Translations under genes and position numbers: made by a program
The notes under the pieces: model-generated
Database searches by the model: none
Told to the model about the DNA's origin: nothing
What the model saw: the letters and a program-made list of their open reading frames with translations, nothing else
From: VGMA01 sp964655475
GTDB taxonomy: Bacteria; Chlamydiota; Chlamydiia; Chlamydiales; VGMA01
Assembly (NCBI GenBank): GCA_964655475.1
Contig: CAZZMO010000015.1
Coordinates: 1 to 37,143, forward strand
Length of the DNA: 37,143 bases
Direction of reading: 5' to 3'
In this document: in pieces, positions 31,131-37,143 of the stretch
Position numbering within the stretch: position 1 is the first letter of the stretch
Layout of the letters: every line of letters starts with the position of its first letter

Positions 31131-33617
31131 TTAAATATCTAAGTTTTTCACTGAAAGGGCGTGGTTTTCGATGAACTGACGGCGAGGAGCAACCTCTTCT
31201 CCCATCAACATCGAGAACATGTGATCGGCAGCAATCGCATCGGGGATTGTCACCTGAATCAGAGTTCTCACTTTCGGATCCATTGTCGTCTCCCAAAGCT
31301 GCTCTGCGTTCATCTCACCAAGACCTTTATAACGTTGAATTTCAATACCTTTTTTACCATTCTCTCGGAGGAATTCCACGACCTCTCTTAAGGTAAATAT
31401 CGGTGTAATCTCTTCATTTTCTGCAATGATGTCGAGAATTTTCCCTTCCGCAGAAGAATACTGTCGAAGAGTCAAACTAAAAGCAATCAGAGCCTCTTTA
31501 ATCTTATTCATGAGTTTTTCATCATAAAGCTCTAAGGGCTGGAATGGCTTTGGCTGGAAGATTTTCATCTGAGGTGTTTGTTCCTCTTCTGGAATCGAAG
31601 CCAATGTGGTCTCATGACGCTTTTTCTGTTTATCGAGATAGCGCTCTTTAAATTGAGTCAGTTCCTCTTTTGAATAGGCAAAAAGTGGCGCTTCATCATC
31701 GAGATGCACTTGATAGCGAGGGAATACCCCTTCTTCATTTGCTTTTGTGATGAACTCTCTAAAAGGAACCCCTTTTCTCTCAAGCGTTCCAATCATTAAC
31801 TCTACGTCAAGGATCACCTGCAAGAGGTTTTTTACCGCCTCTTTTTCCATCATGTCGTGATGACCTGCAAGTCTAAAATGGACATCGCTCGTTCCAAGAC
31901 CTAGAACATACTCATCCATCTCTTTTTCAGAATGGATGTAGCGGCTTGTCTTCTTTCTCGATACGCGGTAAAGAGGAGGCTGCGCGATGTAAATAAAGTT
32001 GTTTTCAATCAATGCTGGCATATGTCGATAGAAGAAGGTCAGAAGGAGAGTTCTGATGTGAGATCCATCGACGTCCGCATCGGTCATGATGATGATTTTA
32101 TGATATCTGAGCTTCGCAAGGTCAAAATTATCTACCCCGACACCGCAACCAAATGCAGAGATCATCGATCCCACTTCCTGGTTTTGGAGCACCTTTTCAA
32201 GGCGCGCCTTTTCCACGTTCAAAATTTTACCTCGGATCGGTAGAATCGCTTGGAAACGGCGATCCCTTCCCCCCTTGGCAGATCCACCCGCTGAGTCTCC
32301 CTCAACGATGTAGATTTCACAAAGCTTTGGATCTTTTTCAGAACAGTCGGTCAACTTCCCTGGAAGCCTTGCACTATCGAGAGCTGATTTTCTTTGAGTC
32401 AGTTCTCTCGCTCTCTTTGCAGCTTCTCTCGCTTGCGCAGCAACAGTTGCTTTCTCAATGATGATCCGAGCAATTTGCGGATTCTCTTCAAGATAAGTTG
32501 TAAACTCTTCACCAACAACTTGTTGCACAACTGAAGCCACTTCTCCGTTACCGAGTTTCTGCTTCGTTTGCCCTTCGAACTGAGGATTTGGAACTTTTGC
32601 AGAAATGACCGCAGTCATCCCCTCCCGAATATCTTCCCCTGTGATCGAAATTTTGTCATTTTTGACTGCGTTGTGATTTTTGATGTAGGTGTTGAGAACC
32701 CTGGTTAGAGCAGTAGAGAAACCTGTTAAGTGGGTTCCCCCTTGGCGCGTATGAATATTATTTACATAGGCATAGATTGTCTCTGTAAAGGTTTGGTTCC
32801 ATTGCATAGCTACTTCAAAATCGATAACCCCATCATGCATCTCTTTTTCACCACGGATGAAAATAGGCTGAGGGAAGAGTGGCGCTTTATTTTCGTTGAG
32901 ATAGCTCACAAAAGAGACAAGTCCCCCTTCAAAATTAAACGTCACATCGTCAATGTTTGGATCTCTTTCATCAGAAAGAACGATCTCTAGCCCTTTATTC
33001 AAGAAGGCAAGTTCTCGAAGACGCTTGAAAATGACATCATATTCGACGCTGAGGACTGAAAAAATCTCTTCATCGGGCCAAAATGTGACTGTCGTTCCTC
33101 GCTCTTTAGTCTGCCCGATGGTTTCGAGAGGTTTACTTACTTTCCCTCTTGAAAATTCCATGTGGTGCACATGTCCATTTTGATAGACATCGACTGCGAG
33201 CTTTTTGGAAAGTGCGTTCACGCATGAAACCCCCACCCCGTGAAGTCCACCAGAGACCTTGTAGGTACTCTTGTCGAACTTTCCACCTGCGTGGAGAATG
33301 GTCATAACGACCTCAAGTGCGGTGACGTCTCTTCCCTGTTTCTTCGATTCCTTTTCATGAATCCCGATAGGAATCCCTCGCCCATCATCTTGAACGCTGA
33401 TGCTTCCATCGTTGTAAAATGTCACTACAATTCTTTTGCAGTGTCCCGCCAACGCTTCATCAATACAGTTATCTACTACCTCATACACAAGTTGATGAAG
33501 ACCGTTTATCCCCGTATCGCCAATGTACATGCCAGGGCGTTCGCGGACCGCTTGGAGTCCTTCTAAAACGGTAATCGAACTGGCGTCGTATGCCTTTTCC
33601 TTTGTCATAAGTGTCAT
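31131..33617 (-). CDS. gyrB: DNA gyrase subunit B
   Basis: An 828-aa ATPase subunit. GHKL motifs are seen as VDNCIDEALAGHC, DDGRGIPIGIHEKE and GGLHGVGVSCVNALS. The TOPRIM domain has EGDSAGGSAKGGRDRRFQ and IIMTDADVDGSHIRTL, and the C-terminus has QRYKGLGEMNAEQLWETT. Together with GyrA it introduces negative supercoils. The gene follows the DUF721 gene by 4 bp and precedes gyrA by 9 bp. Length exceeds the short Gram-positive form because of extra residues between TOPRIM and the C-terminal motif (about 595-700). Confidence 0.97.
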   Translation of the reverse strand: MTLMTKEKAYDASSITVLEGLQAVRERPGMYIGDTGINGLHQLVYEVVDNCIDEALAGHCKRIVVTFYNDGSISVQDDGRGIPIGIHEKESKKQGRDVTALEVVMTILHAGGKFDKSTYKVSGGLHGVGVSCVNALSKKLAVDVYQNGHVHHMEFSRGKVSKPLETIGQTKERGTTVTFWPDEEIFSVLSVEYDVIFKRLRELAFLNKGLEIVLSDERDPNIDDVTFNFEGGLVSFVSYLNENKAPLFPQPIFIRGEKEMHDGVIDFEVAMQWNQTFTETIYAYVNNIHTRQGGTHLTGFSTALTRVLNTYIKNHNAVKNDKISITGEDIREGMTAVISAKVPNPQFEGQTKQKLGNGEVASVVQQVVGEEFTTYLEENPQIARIIIEKATVAAQAREAAKRARELTQRKSALDSARLPGKLTDCSEKDPKLCEIYIVEGDSAGGSAKGGRDRRFQAILPIRGKILNVEKARLEKVLQNQEVGSMISAFGCGVGVDNFDLAKLRYHKIIIMTDADVDGSHIRTLLLTFFYRHMPALIENNFIYIAQPPLYRVSRKKTSRYIHSEKEMDEYVLGLGTSDVHFRLAGHHDMMEKEAVKNLLQVILDVELMIGTLERKGVPFREFITKANEEGVFPRYQVHLDDEAPLFAYSKEELTQFKERYLDKQKKRHETTLASIPEEEQTPQMKIFQPKPFQPLELYDEKLMNKIKEALIAFSLTLRQYSSAEGKILDIIAENEEITPIFTLREVVEFLRENGKKGIEIQRYKGLGEMNAEQLWETTMDPKVRTLIQVTIPDAIAADHMFSMLMGEEVAPRRQFIENHALSVKNLDI

Positions 33618-33621
33618 CTCA

Positions 33622-33957
33622 CTATCCTTTATAAATAATCCGCGTCAGCGCTACATGGGGCAGCGCTTTTTTTATCTGAAAAAGTATTCTCTGTTCTTCA
33701 TATTGCTTCATTACGCTGAGAACGGCTGCTGTTTTAACTTTGACAAACAGGGCCCCTTCTTCGAATTTTACTGGTATGATCAATGAAGCCATTTTAGGAT
33801 TCAATGCCCGTGAAAAAGCCTCAAAAACCTGAGTTTCCTGGGAAAGGCTTTTCTCTTCCAACTCTTCTAAAATAGAGGGTAAAAGCCCTTGAATCGTTCG
33901 TCCAGTGGGCTGATTGCCGTCGTAATTTTTGGGTATTCGGGAGAATTTTTTCGTCAT
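33622..33957 (-). CDS. DUF721 / DciA-like protein
   Basis: A 111-aa protein with the DUF721 pattern: a helical N-terminus, then a KH-like fold (ALNPKMASLIIPVKFEEGAL, FVKVKTAAVLSVMKQYEEQR). DUF721 includes DciA, which helps load the replicative helicase in bacteria lacking DnaC. Its place ahead of gyrB, as recalled for CT191 in Chlamydia, supports a replication role. The basic N-terminus (TKKFSRIPKNYD) could contact DNA. It is first in the operon and divergent from typA, with 50 bp between the start codons. Confidence 0.75.
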   Translation of the reverse strand: MTKKFSRIPKNYDGNQPTGRTIQGLLPSILEELEEKSLSQETQVFEAFSRALNPKMASLIIPVKFEEGALFVKVKTAAVLSVMKQYEEQRILFQIKKALPHVALTRIIYKG

Positions 33958-34007
33958 AACGTTACTTTCTATTATAAGTGTTGATTCTTTATCTGACTAT
34001 AGATAAA

Positions 34008-35828
34008 ATGTCTCGCATGTACAAACCTAATAAGATCCGCAATGCAGCGATTGTAGCGCACATTGACCACGGCAAAACCACTTTGTTGGACAGCCTTCTT
34101 GCTCAGACTAAGGTATTTCGCGAAAACGAAGAGGTCCCTACAAGAGCATTTGACAGCTTCGAGCTCGAGAGAGAGCGAGGCATTACCATTTTCGCAAAAC
34201 ACACATCCCTTTACTTTGAAGATTATAAAATCAACTTGATTGACACTCCGGGCCATTCTGACTTTTCCGGAGAAGTAGAGCGGGTACTTGGGATGGTGAA
34301 TAGCGTTATTCTTCTCGTGGACGCCCAAGAGGGGCCGATGCCACAGACCCGATACGTTCTTTCTCAAGCCCTCAAGATGGGCCTTTGCCCTCTCGTAGTC
34401 TTGAACAAGATCGACCGACCACATGCTAGACCCGAAGAAGCGTTAAACAAAACTTTTGACTTGTTCGTTGAGCTCGGCGCTAATGACCGTCAATTAGAGT
34501 TTACCTATTGCTACGCTTCAGGACTCAGCGGCTTTGCGATTCGACATCTCAACGACCCGAGAGTCGATATGCGCCCCATGTTTGAGCTCATTGTCGAAGC
34601 CGTACCCGCACCGAGCGGCAGCATGGACGCACATTTCCTCATGCAGGCGAGCACGATCTCCTATAATGACTTTTTGGGAAGACAGGCAACAGGCAGAATT
34701 CTTCAAGGAACTGTCAAAAAGGGTGACCCTTTTGTCGTCATCAATAAGGATGGACACCCCACTAACCATAAAGTGGTTAAAATTGAGGGTTACAAAGGTC
34801 TTACCAAAATGGAGATGCTTGAAGCCTCTGTTGGGGATATTATTAGCATCTCTGGAGCTCCAGAAGTCATGATCGGAGATACCCTCACCGATCCAAGTCA
34901 TATTGAACAACTCCCTCCAATCACCCTCGGTGAGCCAACCCTCTCCATAGAAATGATGGTTAACAGTAGCCCATTTGTAGGAAAAGAGGGAAAGCACGTC
35001 ACGATGAATAAGATCCGTGAACGTCTACAGAGGGAAAAAAGAGCGAACATCAGCTTGAAAATTGAAGATCTTCCTGGAAAAGATGACTGCGTTCAGGTTT
35101 CGGGACGAGGAGAACTCCACTTAGCGGTACTCGTTGAGACAATGAGACGTGAAGGATTTGAGTTTTCGATTTCCAAACCTCAGGTTATTTTGAAGGAAGA
35201 TGCAGGACAGAAGCTCGAACCGTTTGAAATTGCTCACATCGAAGTGAAAGAAGAGTTCTCAGGGGGGATCATTGAAGAGCTCTCTAAGAGAAAAGGGGAC
35301 CTCCTCTCTCTTCACACAAACGAACACAGCATCACGACGCTTCAGTTCAGGATCCCTACTAGAGGACTCATGGGCTTTCGCAACCAATTCCTTACCCGTA
35401 CAAAAGGGGAAGGGATTTTAACGTCCATTTTTGAGAGCTACCTTCCTCACAAAGGGGAAATCCCTTCAAGAGCAAACGGAGCGATGATCTCTAGCGCCAT
35501 GGGTAAATGCACCCCATACTCCCTCTTCAACTTGCAAGAGAGAGGATGTCTATTTGTTGGCCCTATCGATGAAGTGTATGAGGGAATGGTTGTAGGCGAA
35601 CACAATCGCGACAACGACCTCATTGTGAATGTGTGCAAGGAAAAACATCTAACCAACGTTAGATCGTCTGGTAACGATGAGAACATCATTCTCACTCCTC
35701 CAAGACGTTTTACACTTGAGCAAGCGATCGACTTCATCGAAACTGATGAATTGATTGAGATCACTCCAAAGACGATCCGCCTCCGTAAGCGTGAGCTTAA
35801 GGAAGTGGACCGCAAACGTAAAAAATAG
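34008..35828 (+). CDS. typA: Ribosome-associated GTPase TypA/BipA
   Basis: A 606-aa translational GTPase. G1 is AIVAHIDHGKTTLLD near residue 15, G2 ERERGITIFAKHTSL, G3 DTPGHSDFSGEVER and G4 VLNKIDRP. The C-terminal half has GRGELHLAVLVETMRREGFE and the TypA-specific IPTRGLMGFRNQFLTRTKGE. It acts in ribosome assembly and stress. ATG 34008 is used instead of the upstream TTG (33978), because MSRMYKPNKIRNAAIVAHID matches the family start; no Shine-Dalgarno is visible. The basic tail ends in RKRKK. Confidence 0.96.
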   Translation: MSRMYKPNKIRNAAIVAHIDHGKTTLLDSLLAQTKVFRENEEVPTRAFDSFELERERGITIFAKHTSLYFEDYKINLIDTPGHSDFSGEVERVLGMVNSVILLVDAQEGPMPQTRYVLSQALKMGLCPLVVLNKIDRPHARPEEALNKTFDLFVELGANDRQLEFTYCYASGLSGFAIRHLNDPRVDMRPMFELIVEAVPAPSGSMDAHFLMQASTISYNDFLGRQATGRILQGTVKKGDPFVVINKDGHPTNHKVVKIEGYKGLTKMEMLEASVGDIISISGAPEVMIGDTLTDPSHIEQLPPITLGEPTLSIEMMVNSSPFVGKEGKHVTMNKIRERLQREKRANISLKIEDLPGKDDCVQVSGRGELHLAVLVETMRREGFEFSISKPQVILKEDAGQKLEPFEIAHIEVKEEFSGGIIEELSKRKGDLLSLHTNEHSITTLQFRIPTRGLMGFRNQFLTRTKGEGILTSIFESYLPHKGEIPSRANGAMISSAMGKCTPYSLFNLQERGCLFVGPIDEVYEGMVVGEHNRDNDLIVNVCKEKHLTNVRSSGNDENIILTPPRRFTLEQAIDFIETDELIEITPKTIRLRKRELKEVDRKRKK

Positions 35829-35831
35829 TCT

Positions 35832-37073
35832 CTATTTACTGTCTTTTTCCAGTGCAGCAGTTGTAGGTTTTGCAGCTGCTGCGCTTGATGTAGTAACTGG
35901 GGATGGGCATTGTCGAAGAACTTCCAGATAAGTCTCTCGATGATTTGTTTCTAAGTACTTCAATCGAACCTCTAAGATCTCCAATCTTTCATGAAGCCTT
36001 CGAAATACTCCAATCTCCCTATTAAGCCCCTGATTGAGAGCCTGCATTCCCTGTTTGACCCCTTGATCTAACTCAGTTAATACTCGATCAAAACCTTGCT
36101 TTGTTTCTTTAAGACCATCTTTAACCTGGGCCATCTCTTTACCCGTAGCGGTGAATTGCTCCCCTTCTTTTTGAAGCGCAGTCATTAAAGAGCTAAAGCG
36201 GGCAATATACTCTTTTTGAGAAGTGTTTTGTGTGGTAAGTAGTGTGATTTGACGCCCTTGCTCATCATTAAATCTTCGATACTTCTCCCCTTCTGTCGTT
36301 AATAACTCTATTTGCTGCACCTGCGATTCATAGATCTGTTGCTGCTTTTCTATTTGCAATTGAAGCTGAGATAGTTGCTCCTCATGCGCTGCAATTTGCT
36401 TCGTAATCTCTTGTTTCAGACGCTCGATTTGTAATCCTTGCTCGTTATTAAGCTCTTCCCCTCTTGTCAGTTGGAGGGCTTGCCTCTCATTTAACTCTCT
36501 ATATCTCGCAACCTCCCCTGTTAAAGTTACAATCTGCTTCCCTTGCGCTTCATTCAGCTCTCGATGTTCATCATTTTCTTCCGAATATTCCTCATTTTCT
36601 TCTTCGAGCTTCTTGACTGCTTCATTTAACCCGAAAAGACCAGAATAAAAATGGGTGACAACAAGAGCTTGAATTCCTACAATAATCAGAGCCGCTCCTG
36701 TACATAAAAGCCCTATAGAAACCTCATCTACATGACCTGAGCTAATCATGATTCCTGCAAAAACAACCATTGCGACTCCTGCAACAATCGCAATTCCATC
36801 GACTATTTCTAGCACGAGAAATGTTGTCGCATTACAAAAAGCTGCACCTAAACAAGAACTAGACGCTGCTTCTTCTGGCGCCTTTTCCCCAGATGTACTC
36901 GAGACTTCTTCCTCTTTTTTCTTATGGATTTTCCTCTTTACTAAAGCGCCTACTTTCTTATCTGTCTCAGTTTCTTCTTTGTGCTCAATTTCATCTTCTT
37001 TCCCCTCAACCATACCCCCTTTTTCCATGAGATCCAGGGTGTTTGCTGTAGTATCTGCCACCGTTTTTAACAT
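35832..37073 (-). CDS. Inc-like membrane protein with long coiled coils
   Basis: A 413-aa protein with no recognised enzyme domain. Residues 1-78 are charged (Lys/Glu). Two closely spaced hydrophobic segments follow (about 81-112 and 118-141), the bilobed hairpin of chlamydial inclusion-membrane proteins. Then come coiled coils at about 150-300 and 315-388, and a Ser/Ala/Thr tail. Within the first coil a motif recurs: RELNEAQGKQI (171), RELNERQALQL (192), EELNNEQGLQI (206), RRFNDEQGRQI (266). ATG 37073 has GGAGG just upstream; a longer start at 37094 lacks one. Placement in the host inclusion membrane by type III secretion is inferred; SNARE-like interactions are possible. It is convergent with typA, 3 bp apart. 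Confidence 0.75.
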   Translation of the reverse strand: MLKTVADTTANTLDLMEKGGMVEGKEDEIEHKEETETDKKVGALVKRKIHKKKEEEVSSTSGEKAPEEAASSSCLGAAFCNATTFLVLEIVDGIAIVAGVAMVVFAGIMISSGHVDEVSIGLLCTGAALIIVGIQALVVTHFYSGLFGLNEAVKKLEEENEEYSEENDEHRELNEAQGKQIVTLTGEVARYRELNERQALQLTRGEELNNEQGLQIERLKQEITKQIAAHEEQLSQLQLQIEKQQQIYESQVQQIELLTTEGEKYRRFNDEQGRQITLLTTQNTSQKEYIARFSSLMTALQKEGEQFTATGKEMAQVKDGLKETKQGFDRVLTELDQGVKQGMQALNQGLNREIGVFRRLHERLEILEVRLKYLETNHRETYLEVLRQCPSPVTTSSAAAAKPTTAALEKDSK

Positions 37074-37143
37074 GGTTACCTCCATCAAAAACATTTCTTG
37101 ATCTTAATATTTTATTAATATAAAATCTAGTTTTTACTATGAC

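Noticed and set aside
34518..34997. 159-aa minus-strand ORF inside typA
   Set aside because: Antisense frame of a confidently assigned gene; composition rich in His and Trp without domain signs.
1..37143. CRISPR arrays, insertion sequences, integrases or prophage genes
   Set aside because: No regularly spaced repeats, transposase or integrase motifs were seen by eye; a repeat-finder run could still reveal short or degenerate ones.

Overview
The window (37,143 bp) looks like chromosomal DNA from a chlamydia-like (environmental Chlamydiales) bacterium, nearer to Simkania, Waddlia or Parachlamydia than to Chlamydia itself. Two gene orders support this. One is infC-rpmI-rplT-pheS with nusB-murB and the ytqB/mnmM methyltransferase nearby, recalled as the CT830-CT836 block of C. 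trachomatis. The other is DUF721-gyrB-gyrA-tmk-holB, recalled as CT191-CT187. An Inc-like protein (paired membrane helices plus coiled coils) and several large unrecognised proteins with effector-like traits agree. The assignment rests on recognition of families and gene order; no search was run.

Region 1-8.5 kb (accessory). It opens with a 5'-cut hydrophobic hypothetical and two small ORFs, one a 46-aa single-helix membrane protein. A YheO-type PAS/HTH regulator follows, divergent from a PLP aminotransferase across a perfect 10-bp inverted repeat. Next come an FAD-dependent oxidoreductase, a small predicted dimeric alpha/beta-barrel protein, and a CaiB/BaiF CoA-transferase that appears internally deleted. 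A TetR regulator, with a palindrome next to its start codon, faces a two-gene operon (SnoaL-like protein and alpha/beta hydrolase). Alanine racemase closes the region.

Region 8.5-14.6 kb. A DUF1207-type outer-membrane protein, a 712-aa protein with a LOG-like Rossmann domain and a long unassigned N-terminus, two small proteins sharing LPPL/LPPI motifs, tRNA-Ser(TGA) with promoter and terminator, and an MFS transporter.

Region 14.6-17.6 kb (core). pheS, rplT, rpmI and infC are transcribed leftward behind tRNA-Val(GAC); infC has a non-ATG start 24-27 nt after the tRNA. mnmM/ytqB points the other way.

Region 17.6-22.3 kb. Three unrecognised plus-strand genes. The first (790 aa) has a Cys/His/Asp pattern suggesting a papain-fold cysteine peptidase, possibly a deubiquitinase-like effector. 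The second carries two basic clusters resembling a bipartite nuclear localisation signal. The block lies between mnmM and murB, which I recall as neighbours in Chlamydia.

Region 22.2-27.1 kb. An overlapping leftward operon nusB-murB-PHP-folC, then a rightward pair: a DnaQ-fold protein lacking its last catalytic Asp, and an MscS-type channel.

Region 27.1-37.1 kb. A leftward replication operon (DUF721/DciA-like, gyrB, gyrA, tmk, holB) divergent from typA, ending with the Inc-like coiled-coil protein. Genes are very tightly packed: six convergent pairs overlap at their 3' ends and no gene-free stretch exceeds about 300 bp.
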